Shown here: positions 38,561 to 49,181 of the stretch, piece by piece
Position numbering within the stretch: position 1 is the first letter of the stretch
How the letters are laid out: each line of letters starts with the position of its first letter
Source of the DNA: Isoetes taiwanensis
Taxonomy: Eukaryota; Streptophyta; Lycopodiopsida; Isoetales; Isoetaceae
Direction: 5' to 3'
DNA length: 64,000 nucleotides
Assembly (NCBI GenBank): GCA_021234155.1
Contig: JAJEKV010000004.1
Location: 20,377,619 to 20,441,618, forward strand
Program-made: the position numbers and the translations under genes
The notes under the pieces: generated by a model
The model's input: the letters and a program-made list of their open reading frames with translations, nothing else
Databases searched by the model: none
What the model was told of the DNA's origin: nothing

Positions 38561-39856
38561 CTACAGCCTACCATAGATGCGTATAACAAGCTCCTCCTCA
38601 AAACCAACATCAAAACCAAGCCTTTTATATAGCACATAAGAATGTATCAGCTTACCTTCAGCAAAACAATCCTGGAAATCCATTATATCAAGGATTCTCT
38701 GGATAGTGTCTTTGTCTGGTAGTAGATTCTGTAACCACATATGGTGAAACAACTGCAATGCGTCATTGTATACACCTAGTTGAATATGTACTGCAATTAT
38801 GGAAGCCCAGGAGTCTACATTTTTCATGCTTATTTTGTCGAATGCCTTCTGAGCATTCCCAAGGCTTTTACATTTGCTGAACATAATGATGAGTGCATTC
38901 CCAACAACGACATCTGTCTCCAGTCCTTTGGAAACAATCCTAGCATAAATCCTCATGGCTTCATCTAAAGACCCTATATCCGCACATACCTTGATAATGA
39001 CCAATAATATGTCCTTGTCTAAGGTTAAAGAGTTTAGCTGCATTTGTCTAAAAAGCTGTAGAGCCTTCTTATTCTGACCAACCTGAGCATATCCTGCAAC
39101 CAATGCATTATAAGAAGCTGCATTTGGCTTCACTGTTTTGTTGAATATTTCCTCAGCATCCTCAATTCTGTGACATTTGACATACATATCAATAAGAGCG
39201 TCTGCAAAATCTGGCTCAAGATTATATTGTACAATTAACAAATGAACCTCTTTTCCTTCTGCTACAAATTTACCATTGGAACATGATTCTATAATGCATG
39301 AGAATGTGGACTTATCTGGTCTAACAGCTTGTACCTGCATTTGTTGAAGCATATCTAGGCAATCCTTCAGCTGGAATCTATAAGCATATGCTGCAATCAT
39401 GGCATTCCAAGTAAAAATATCGCATTCTGGCATCCTATCAAACAATTTTCTGGCATCCTCAACCCCCTTCTGCTGCACACATGCTTCAACCATAAAGCTG
39501 CCTGATCTCTTATTCCACCAAGGGAGCCTGTCAAAGAGTACCTGTGCATCTGCCAAAGCACCACATTGTCCATACATTTCAATGATCAAATTGCTCAAAT
39601 TTTTCTGCTGCTCGAGTCCATGGCTGAGAATATGAGCATGCACAAACCTTCCTTCGGCCAAAAGGTTCAGGTCACCACAACGCTTCAAAAGGCATGCGTA
39701 ATCTGTAACATTCTCTCTGATTTCCTCCGGCAAGACAGAAAATGCATAAACCAAAGGCTTGGGCTTGGGGGTCTGCACTTTGATCGAGAATAAACGGACT
39801 AACACCCTCCTGGCATGCAGCCATATTCTAGGATTCCAGGTACTTGAAACGAACAT
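38561..39856 (-). CDS. Pentatricopeptide-repeat protein, PLS type, short
   Basis: Single-exon ORF of 431 codons. The N-terminus is basic and Arg-rich (IWLHARRVLVRLFSIKVQ), consistent with an organelle transit peptide. From about residue 55 come tandem 31-36 residue PPR units: DYACLLKRCGDL, SNLIIEMYGQCGALADA, DIFTWNAMIAAYA, PDKSTFSCIIESC, NAASYNALVAGYA, NALIIMFSKCKSLGNA and so on. PPR proteins bind organellar RNA for editing, splicing or stability. It stops inside a repeat (VIRIYGRL) with no E or DYW tail, so it is a truncated or decayed PLS protein. The start Met is the only one ahead of the basic region. It is the only ordinary host-type gene in the window. Confidence 0.85.
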   Translation of the reverse strand: MFVSSTWNPRIWLHARRVLVRLFSIKVQTPKPKPLVYAFSVLPEEIRENVTDYACLLKRCGDLNLLAEGRFVHAHILSHGLEQQKNLSNLIIEMYGQCGALADAQVLFDRLPWWNKRSGSFMVEACVQQKGVEDARKLFDRMPECDIFTWNAMIAAYAYRFQLKDCLDMLQQMQVQAVRPDKSTFSCIIESCSNGKFVAEGKEVHLLIVQYNLEPDFADALIDMYVKCHRIEDAEEIFNKTVKPNAASYNALVAGYAQVGQNKKALQLFRQMQLNSLTLDKDILLVIIKVCADIGSLDEAMRIYARIVSKGLETDVVVGNALIIMFSKCKSLGNAQKAFDKISMKNVDSWASIIAVHIQLGVYNDALQLFHHMWLQNLLPDKDTIQRILDIMDFQDCFAEGKLIHSYVLYKRLGFDVGFEEELVIRIYGRL

Positions 39857-40081
39857 TTCAATTCCTAAAACATTACTCTATGTTTCTATTCTCATTTTGG
39901 AAGTAGAAGAGAAACACACAAGTTGGAAAGTTCGATAATCCAATAGCTGAAGATGATATGTTCGTGCCAACTATTGTTCTTCAAGACATACAAATCCAAG
40001 CAAGATTTTTGCCAGTATTGTATAGAACATGCAAACTCCTAAAACTACTCAAAACTACATCTAGAGGTCAAATTTGATTAC

Positions 40082-40807
40082 CTAATGTATCTTGAGTTGC
40101 TGCAGTCTTCTCAAATGGATAGGATCTTGAATACCGCATGCATTTCCTTGATTCCTAAGGTTAAGCAACCTTCTACCATTAATGATTGGAGGCCTATCTC
40201 CTTGTTGTCCTCTGTGTACAAGATTATTGCGAAAGCCCTGGTAGAGAAGTTGAAGCCGGTGTTGACTTCTTCCATTAGTAAGGTGCAATCTGGGTTTGTT
40301 CCTAGGAGGAACATTTTGACTAATGTTGCTGCAAGGGCCTTTATTGGGCCAGGAGAACAGGTCAAGGCATTGCCTATCTTAAGCTTGACTTTGCCAAAGC
40401 TTACGATAGTGTCCGTTGGGAGTTCTTGTCTGCCATGATGTTAGCGTTGGGATGTGGTCCACGCTTTACAGAGACAGTCAATGAGGCTGCATAGCTCAGC
40501 ACGGGCTACGGTGGTGTGCCAGGGTGAACCCTCCGCCTTTTTCTCCTTAGGCAAAGGAGTGCGTCAGGGGTGCCTTTTGGCGCCGTTTTTGTTTACGATT
40601 GTGGGCGGAGGCCTTGTCCGATTGTTTTTCTTTGCAGTGGAGAAGGGGTGGTGGATGGGCTTCGAGATGCGGGATGGTAGCCGCCAGATTATTAACGGTT
40701 CCCGATGACACTTTCCTCTTCTTGGTGGCAGAAGAGAGGAATCTGCGGAATGTGAAGGGTTTGCTGGATACTTTCTCCTTGGCCTCGGGCATTCTTCTGA
40801 ATTGAGG
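40082..40807 (+). pseudogene. LINE B reverse transcriptase, 5' part
   Basis: Contains the RT fingers and palm motifs in several frames: NTACISLIPKVKQPS, NDWRPISLLSSVYKI, QSGFVPRRNILTNV, a frameshifted block with FAKAYDSVRWEFL, then SLGKGVRQGCLLAPFLF and a degenerate catalytic box (PDDTFLFLV where FADDxxLF is usual). At least two frameshifts and a TGA in place of the conserved Trp codon (40803-40805) show it is dead. Confidence 0.85.
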
Positions 40808-41529
40808 TAAAGGGTGTAAAATCGCTAGTGGGGTACAACTTTTGGCGAAGCGTTTAAGCACTTTAAGTGTTGAAACTTCGCGGATGTCGCTTCGAATCAC
40901 GCCCTTCTCCCTCCTTTTCCCCTCGGTAGAAAAACTTCGGATCGGTGTTTCATTTGTTGATGATGGAGGCATGGGAGCGGATGACTTTCCACAAACATCG
41001 AGGTACAGGCAATTCGGGGTGAAGCCCCACGAGGAAGAAGCTTGGTTGGAAAACTAATGTCGCGGATCGAGATTGGGATTACGTTTGGACAAAGAAGTTG
41101 AACAAGGGAAAGATAAAATGGCACTTGTGCAAAGGAGCATCTTCAAGAGAAGTTGGAAACACTCGCCAAAAAATCTACAAGAATTGTCACAACAAAGAAG
41201 TAAGAAAGCAAACGGCCCTTGCTTTTGCGTTTGAAAATTGCACTAGATCAATACTTGCACCGAGGAACACAAAGTAAATCATTGGGCATTTCTGCGTGCA
41301 ATGCCAAAGATACCACAACAATAGACAAGTAAAAACAGAGGATGATGTTGTAGCACATGTTAGAAAAAGCTGAAATGAAGGCAAAGCCAAAGGTGGCAAC
41401 TGGATCAAATGATATCGGTGCATGTGATGAAAACATAAAACCTTAGAGAATGCAAGATGGGGAGATTGGAAAATCGGTTTTACTTATCACAAAGAATATG
41501 GAAGCGATAGGGAAGTGAGCTGAAAGGCA

Positions 41530-43631
41530 ATGAGAAAGGCCTCGAATTCTGAGAAAATGATGTTGGAAGAGGGCCGAGAACGGTTTAAGACAAAGCCACA
41601 AATGATTTGGCTACAAACCGGGGAGGAGTTCAAGCTTAATCCAAACCGTGAGTTGGAGGCGAAATTAAAGATTTGGAGCGGTATCGCTCGGATGGAAACT
41701 TGGCACGGGAACAAGGTACAAAAAGCAATGAACCCTACATACGTTAATGAGCGAGGTCAAATGTAAACTCAAACTTGAGGAGGAGTTAAAAGTTCTCAAA
41801 GAAGAACAGAGACTTACGCAATTCTACATAAACAATTTGTGGAAGTTTGAAAATGGATACTCTGCAACATTTAGCATCTCTACTATTATACGAGATAAGT
41901 TGTTAGTGGAAGATCCATTTTATACATGTTCAGCATGTGGTTTGGAATTCACTAAAGCTTACAGGTTAAGTTTAGCACTGAATTGCCAACATGAGTATCA
42001 TATAGCTTGTTGTTCATTGTTGAGAGGAGGACAATGTATTCATGGTTGCCCTCGAAAGGTGCAAGAGGGTGTATTTGACGAGCTAGGTTTTGGCCATGTT
42101 GCGGGTGCTTCAAATAGTACACCAAAAAGGATGTGTTAATCCGTCACGCAATTGAGGTCTCATCCTTGGGGTTCAAAGAAGGACAATGGTGCCATTTGAA
42201 GATGCACAACCCCCGCAAAGTCCTATAGAGTACGATCAATTGTGACCGATTTGAATGCAACAATGAGAACCACTACCACCAGTCCAAGAAAGCTGTCCAA
42301 GAAGCTATAGAAGAAGTTGTAAACACAACACCGGTTGTAAACACAAACACCGGTTGTAAACAAACACGGTTGTGGAAAAACAACGAACCCGATTGTACAC
42401 TACAATGAAGCACCTAAGGAAGTTGAGGGAGTAATTCCATCGGATGAGGGCAACTTGAGTGAATACTTGCCAAAAGGAAAGGGGCGAAAAGAACAAAGAG
42501 GGGGTAAGGCTGGAGGATAGCAAAGAAGTTGTTCAGGGCTACAAGAAAGAGAACAAGAAGTAGCTATGCAAAAGATGCAGGAAGCAGTCTCAATCATGAC
42601 ACCACACCTATGGAAGTGTGTTCTGAAGAAAATGCAAAATCAGGCCCTCAGGTTTTGGTGAGCCCGATGTTCAACAAGTGATTGCTGCCCTTAACAATGG
42701 GTCGGTGTGGGCATTCTTTGGGCAAGCCCGAAATAAACAATGAATATTATTGATTTTTTTTTGTTGCATTATTTGTAGGATTACCGGTTGAATCTGTTAG
42801 GTCGAGAAGAATCCTTTGTTGATCTGAGAAAGGTTTCCACATTCAACCCATTTTTCATTTTCATCTACATCTATTTATTCATGTAGTAATTCTGTTGTGT
42901 AGGTATTCAGGATGTTCCAACGTACTAAATATTGATTTGGCAGCAAAAGATAAACTCATTGTCTTGGATTTAAATGGTGTGTTGGTAAAACATTTGGTGC
43001 AAATGAATACATACGCTTGGGCGGGATTGACAATGACATACACTAGCGAGAAAGAAAGTGATATTGGACCCGAAGCGGTGTTCTTCTTGAAGACTTTGTT
43101 CTGAAGTGTTGTGTTGGTATATGGTCATCAATGCAACTCTCTAATGTGGAAGATGTCTTTGCAAGTACTATGTCATTTGAGGGGCCGGATTTCAATTTGT
43201 ATGGGGACAGGAAAAAATGTGTGTGGACCGGTTTTCACCACCCTAACAAACCTGGCTGTCCAGTCATGATGAAGCCACTTGGGAAAATATATGAGTCATA
43301 CCCAAGATTCAAATGTAAGACTTTGCTTCTTGATGATTCATTATACAAGACTTACCTTAGCAGTCCGTGGAAATTTCTGCGGGTACCTGCATTTAAGATG
43401 GATGTCCATGATGAAGTGCTAACAGTACTCACCCCAAAGATAGAAGAAATACTACAGGCCAAGACTGAGGAAAAAATGAAGTTACTGGTGAAGAACACAC
43501 ACAGATACAAGCCTTGGCCTAAGACAGATAGAAAGATTATGAAGCTATGCTTGGAAAGGTTGCAGTTCTGCAGGTTTGTGAAGGAGGAATTGGAGAAGGT
43601 TTATGGTGATGACGATTGTCATTCTCCATGA
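41530..43631 (+). pseudogene. Coiled-coil, zinc-finger and FCP1/NIF-type HAD protein of element B, broken
   Basis: Diverged counterpart of the element A HAD gene. Coiled coil (41530-41830: LEEGRERF, NRELEAKLKIW, LKLEEELKVLKEEQ), zinc cluster (about 41925-42055: CSACG, CQHEYHIACC, CIHGC), a polar linker, then the HAD exon from about 42904 with KLIVLDLNGVLVKH, CCVGIWSSMQ and CKTLLLDDSLYK. The zinc spacing C-x2-C-x14 or 15-C-x-H-x2-H-x2-C matches element A. One-base shifts near 41755 and at about 43090 (between VFFLK and DFVLKCCVGIW) break the frame. Again the first motif is DLN, not DxD. The C-terminal tail after the HAD core is longer than in element A. Confidence 0.7.
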
Positions 43632-44435
43632 TTATTGGCCTCTTTATCATTTATTTAGGCCAAGGAATCCTACACTTTTCATGTACCATCTTTATCTTAA
43701 TTTAAGAATATTTTTGCTATATTGTTTATGTAGTTCAATGCAGACTTGTCTATAAGTTTTTGCTATATTGTTTATATCTACTTCAATGCTGACTGCAAGG
43801 GATGCTTAAAACTTACCAAGTGCTTAAATAAAAAATTGCCAAAACACTAGGTAAAATATATATGTTTAGTACTAGGTGCGATTAACTTCTTGTTATGCTA
43901 TATAACTGTTTAAAGATAGCTGTTTATTGCATGTGTGCTCTTGTGTTCCAGTGCTTACTCACAAGCACTGCTGAAACTAATTAAAGTGCTTAGTGTTTGA
44001 GCTAGAGCACTGTTACATTCAAGCAGAATATGGACTGTACAAGAATTCAATGTTTTGCCACCTGCATGGATAATAGAAGTAAGAACATCAAATGAATTCA
44101 TTCTTTACTTAATAGAAAAAACAAAATGTGATGCTGAAAAGAAGTAGATGAGACAAAAAACTTCATATATTTGATAGACGAAAAGAACATTTGATAGAGA
44201 AAGAAAATGACAAACAAAGAACAAAAAACAAAGAACGAAAAGAACATTTGATACAGAAAGTGGTAGAGACAAAAATCTTTTTATATTAACAAAATTTTTT
44301 ACAAAAAAAAGGCCTTGGGCCGGTGTCTTCTGGGGTGTCTTGTGGGGGTGTCTTTGAGCAGGGGGTGGTGTCTTGAGGGGGGTGGTGTCTTGAGGGGGTG
44401 TCTTGGGGGCTTTACGGTTCCTCAGCACATTCTCC

Positions 44436-44874
44436 TCAATTCCGCCTCCTCGCCTCTTGGTGGGGCTCGCCGTAGAATGACTCTCGAAAACCAATTTGTT
44501 TTTCTTCTTCTTCATCCGCCTCTTCCTCTTCCTCTTCATCCTCTTCTTCCTCAGAATTGTCCTCCTCCTCTTCTTCTTCAGAATTGTCCTCCTCCTCTTC
44601 TTCTTCTTCTTCTTCTTGCTCCACTACCTGCTCGACTTCTGTAAACAAGAAAATCAACAATGTTAGAACAAAAGAAAAACAAAACAAAAAAAAAATTGCA
44701 AAACAAAAAAATACCTTCTTCTTCCTCTCGGTCTTCAGTGTCTGTTCTTGAATCTGGATGAACCGGCTCGAAAAAATAGGCCCCCCCAGATTGCGGGCGG
44801 CGTCGCATCTTCGGGCACTGCTTAGCGGATACTACGGTGCTTGGTTTTATTTGCATCACGAGAGGCCATTGCAA
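44436..44874 (-). CDS. Small acidic (poly-Glu) protein gene of element B
   Basis: Two exons with a good intron: exon 1 from the Met at 44874 (MQWPLVMQIKPSTVV, CPKMRRRPQSGG) to EDREEEE, donor near 44714; the intron ends TTTACAG near 44643; exon 2 resumes in frame with EVEQVVEQ, then a Glu-rich run with two DNSEEEEEE-type blocks, and ends FRESFYGEPHQEARRRN. About 120 residues. The splice phase keeps the frame, which supports a real gene. Function unknown; acidic proteins of this kind can bind basic partners such as histones, but nothing here shows it. No counterpart was found in element A. The GAA/TTC repeat is prone to slippage. Confidence 0.5.
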
Positions 44875-44959
44875 AGGAAATAAACGAGGCGTGAGGCGAA
44901 TTGCAAAGGAAATGCCGGCTTAAGGTGGTAGCGTGAGGGCGTAAGAAGAGCTTAAATCC

Positions 44960-46194
44960 TATGATTAGGGGCCTAGTGCTTAAATCCTATGCTTAGGCGC
45001 ATCAGTATACAAAAAACCTCACACGCGCCAGAACAATTAATTCGTAACCAGGCTTAAATATTTCGTACGACCATTGGAATTGACACATGTCACATCGAGG
45101 AAATGCCTTGACAATATAATTTTGCCAAGAATGTTGGGATAGTGATGGTATCAAAATAAATAATTGAATATTATTCCAATGTCACAAATGTACATTCTTA
45201 AACAACAATTCAATCTTCATTTCAAAGTACGTGTCCATGCACACCACCCTTGTGCATCCTCACTATTATTAATATACTAGTAATGGTGCCCAGCGTTGCT
45301 GGGCATAAGTTGGGAGAAGTTAGGAGCCTCAAATGTTTGGTCGCAATGAGAAAAATGTGCAGTACTGTTAGTTTTTCTTGCCGCAGATGTTGTCAGTCAA
45401 GTCGTCTTCTATGATGCGTTCTTTGGATATCTCAACCAAGTCGTGATTGAGCCCTGGCTGCTAGTCTTGTATATGTTGGTCGTCTCTCTCCTGGTTTTGT
45501 GCTTGTTGCTCTTCAGTCTCCAGTTGCTTGTCTTCTTCAAGCTTGTTATAGATGAATGGTTGCTCCTCATGTTGAGCCATGTCTTCTTCAAGCTTGACAT
45601 AGATGAATGCTTGCTTCTCATGCTGAGCTATGCTCAATATTCTCTGAAAAAGAAGTTGCATATTGAGATCATTCTTAACTTCCTGCAGTCCACATTCAAC
45701 AACAACATGCAATGATGATGTACTACATGACACTACATTCTTCTCTGGCATGGATTGAAAAATACTAACAACTTTGATAGGTTGTACACATTATACGTAG
45801 GCCTTGATTAATGTGGTACATTGACATAATATCTTTGGCAGGCATTTTTTCAATCACCAGCTCCTTTGATGCAAACATGTTGCACATAAGCTGCAATTAT
45901 CACCTTCCATGAGACCATCTTCAAGCCCTCCAGAATTAACTTTATCTTTTATGAGATCCTTGCCACACTGCTTCAACAGGAAGAAATTATGGGTATACCA
46001 AGCATAGCCTTGCATGATAGGAGACTCAAATGCTCAAATGCTGGGTTAGAAGGCGTTCGTTGGGCCAAACATTGTGGGATACGTACAATGTTAATGATGT
46101 GCAGTGTGAACATCTTTTTATTGCGATATTTCATATCATTAATCAATTGTTTGGATTCGTGTATCATTAGGATGGCAGAAGTTGAGATTAATGT
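44960..46194. other. Element B interior, no clear gene
   Basis: Short complementary ORFs at 45409-45751 (both strands) come from a local TTCTTCAAGCTTG-type duplication and are not convincing. A 7-bp stem hairpin, GCCCAGCGTTGCTGGGC, lies at 45287-45303 downstream of an AT-rich ATTATTAATATACTAG stretch. Confidence 0.35.
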
Positions 46195-46390
46195 CACTAC
46201 TACAAAAATAGGTAGAAATGGCACAAAAGTGACATTTATCCTCCGCCTTTTAATGGAGCATAAATGTCACTTTTGTGCCATTTGGAGAGCACAAACGTCA
46301 TAAATGGCACAAAAGCGACGTTTATGCTATGTAAAAAGGCAGAGGATAAATGTCACTTTTGTGCCATTTCTACCTATTTTTGTAGTAGTG
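46195..46390. mobile_element. 196-bp CACTA-type MITE
   Basis: The ends read inward CACTACTACAAAAATAGG on both sides, and the inverted similarity runs about 50 bp with near identity. A 3-bp duplication TGT (46192-46194 and 46391-46393) is exact. CACTA ends plus a 3-bp duplication define the CACTA/EnSpm group. There is no coding capacity. Confidence 0.9.
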
Positions 46391-48173
46391 TGTCTATTTC
46401 TAGAAACTATAGTTGTGGCCAACACCCGATCTCCTTTCAAGTGAAGCCTAATTTGTTCCTAACAAATCACATCTAGAAGGCGGTATTTGTGCTGAATATT
46501 GTAGGAACCATATAGAAGTTGATGAGGGGTCGCATAGATCTAGTAAAAGAGGAATTAACAACCTTGATCATGCTCTTGAGTTTAAAACTACAATTTGAGT
46601 AGAATAGTACAGAATTATTGACCTAGGATTTGGTTAGAATTGTTGCTTAAAAGCTCATGTAATTTGCATAATCCATTAGGTTGTACATTAATTCAAGGAA
46701 TATATTTGCTAAAAGTTTAAAGGCCACACTAAATAGCTTACAGGTTATTGGTCCCTTCTCTATAACCAGAACATGGGCAACAATTCTTCTTTTCAAAATA
46801 GAAATTGACTTAGTACCAAAGACCCTGTGAAAAAGCCTGGGCTTATTCTGATAATCCTCTTTAGTTGCTCACATTGTATTCCCTGTTCTTCCAAAAATTC
46901 ATTCAGGTGCTTGAAATTACTTTACTTTCAGAAGGAAAGAAAACACCACAGGAATTAAACAACATTCTATATCGTTCAGATTCTTCCAAACAATACACGG
47001 AAGCAATTCGGATAGGAAATCTTTGAGGAAAGTATAATCTTTATGCATGATAGAGTGTGTTGAACAGATCAAAAGGCGACAGAGAAATTTTCTTCCCAGA
47101 TCATCCATATCAACCTCAAACTCTTTCAGATTTTTCTTCCAAATCCTGTAATAGGATTGAAGAGCATTTCTGGATAACTGTTTCTAGCTCAACCCTAGTT
47201 AGCCCAAGCTCAAAAAGCCTCGAAACCCCTCCTGCTTCATTGTATATATCTTTTGCAATCCACTTTGCCAACACTCCCATGTAAAAGCAAAGGTCCTTCT
47301 GAGAATGTCTTTGTTGCGACAGATGAGAAGATAGCGTGGTGCTTATCGCGAATCCTTCTCCTTAAAATCTGAATTTTTTGCGGCATGTCAAAGATCATGT
47401 AGACCTTATATAAATCCTTCCCATCTAATATCCAATTTGGAATGATTGTGAAGGAAAATATGTACAACTTAGAGAGGAGTTGATACAAAGGCTATTCATT
47501 ACAAAGGCAACTTTTTACGTAAAAAGAATCACTCCACGATTAAGCACTCAGATTTATTAATTCTGGTACACACAAGAAACAAAGACACGTGAGGTCCACT
47601 TCCACTTTTCCAAAATAGCTAGATATTATCCTCGTAAAGCAAACCACAAACAAATAGTGAAATGGTGTACCTGATCATCGGGCAATGAAACAAAACAAAA
47701 CCGCTAAGGTAGCAAGGTTAGTGGAATCAGACAAAGACAATTAAATGTCATTGCAGAAATTCATCTAAACATGAAAAATAACGACTTGATTCTCGAGTTT
47801 GAAAGGCTCTTACCGGATGCATATGTCATCTCTTTAACTTTTAAGATGTATAGGTGATTATTAAATGCGCAATCGTGTTTCTACATAGAGGGCATTACAT
47901 TGCATGCGATGGCACATCTTTTATACACTTGCATACACAAAAAGAAAACTTCTGTTATTTCTTCATCCCGTCCCGCCTACAAATAGAAAACTATCAAATT
48001 TTCAAGTGATCATGGACAAATTGTCTTCAAACAAAAATGCCGACATGGTAGAAGAAGCTGCTTGTGATGGGAGCTTCAAAGCATACTTTTTGGGGCGTGG
48101 GAGGTTCTCTCCTCAATCTGTTGATCTTTCTCCGGCGAGTGGCAGAATCTGCTCGCGCTCTCGTTCTCTTATC

Positions 48174-49181
48174 CTACCTTGTATCTTTGTCTACCCAACA
48201 ATTAATTCCTTCTTTAGCCCTATAACTTTTTGAATTTTTCTTCTTCTCAAATTCCAAGCAAAGCAAAGAGTGGATATAGCTTACCTTCGCTTGACATAGC
48301 TTTGTAAGTGCCTCCACGTGAAGGTTTTGAAGGTCCTCAAGTGCATCAATATCCAAATCATCTAATTCTTCGCCCTATATTAGAGGATATCAGTAAACTT
48401 ATTTTCATTAATCATTGTTTCATTATTCATAAAATCCTTACCTTCAATTGAGAAATAACAGTCCTTAACTCTGCAATTTCTGCTTTTCCTCTTCGAGCAA
48501 TTCGGTCTTAGTTGTCCATCCTTGCTTCTATCATCGTGGCTTTTAAATCTTTAAGACTATCGAGAATCGTTTGAAGTAGGATAAATGTCAACCACGTCCG
48601 CTTTTGCAAAGTTGTTTATAGGGTTATGTGCTTTTAACTTTGCAACCAAAACCCACATATTTTACAACGTCATTTTCGAGAGATCTCTCTCTCTCTTGAT
48701 TCATCAACCCTGTTTTGTAACTCTATTTCTTTCTTTTCTTCTCTTCCAATTGAATCTCTAAACCTTTTGCTTTCTCTTTCAGAATTGCAAAGCGGTTTGT
48801 AAGTGTGATCTCGCTACCATAAGACACATAACCATTGCTTATTGGCTTAGAAATAGCTTGCAATGCCATTTGCTTGGCGACTTGCGGCTCTTCGAAGTTT
48901 GAGTGTGTTTTGAGAGAAAGTTTCCTAGAGCTTGCCGTTTTTCCTAAAGGAAATTGAAGCCTGAAACTAAACCGGAGAGCATATACACGGAAAGTTTTGT
49001 TGATCTGCTTGTGGCTTGTCTTTGAGCAATTGCAAGACCACGGTTGTTCTTTGGGGCTTGGACGTAGGCTCCATAGCTCACAAAGCTCCCTAAATTGCAA
49101 GCCCTGAGAGCCATAGTCGAGTGCCAGAATCCGGTGCCCATAAGCATGCATTATAAGCATGGGAAGTGGATGTTCATGCAA
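48174..49181 (-). pseudogene. Coiled-coil gene remnant, possible K-box-like segment
   Basis: Minus-strand blocks with coding appearance: 49181-48723 ending FAILKEKAKGLEIQLEEKKRKK; a helix-rich block near 48590-48440 (LDSLKDLKATMIEARMDN, AEIAELRTVISQLK) containing one stop; an intron GTAAGG to TATAG; then GEELDDLDIDALEDLQNLHV at 48380-48320. The phrase LKGEELDDLDIDAL resembles the K-box of MADS proteins, but no MADS domain is seen, so I leave it unnamed. Confidence 0.3.

Noticed and set aside
44315-44751. Plus-strand poly-Ser/Pro/Leu ORFs
   Set aside because: They are the antisense of the GAA-rich exon of the acidic-protein gene.
45409-45751. Overlapping ORFs on both strands with repeated KLEED and LVIDE strings
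   Set aside because: They come from a local imperfect duplication and complement each other; neither shows a domain.
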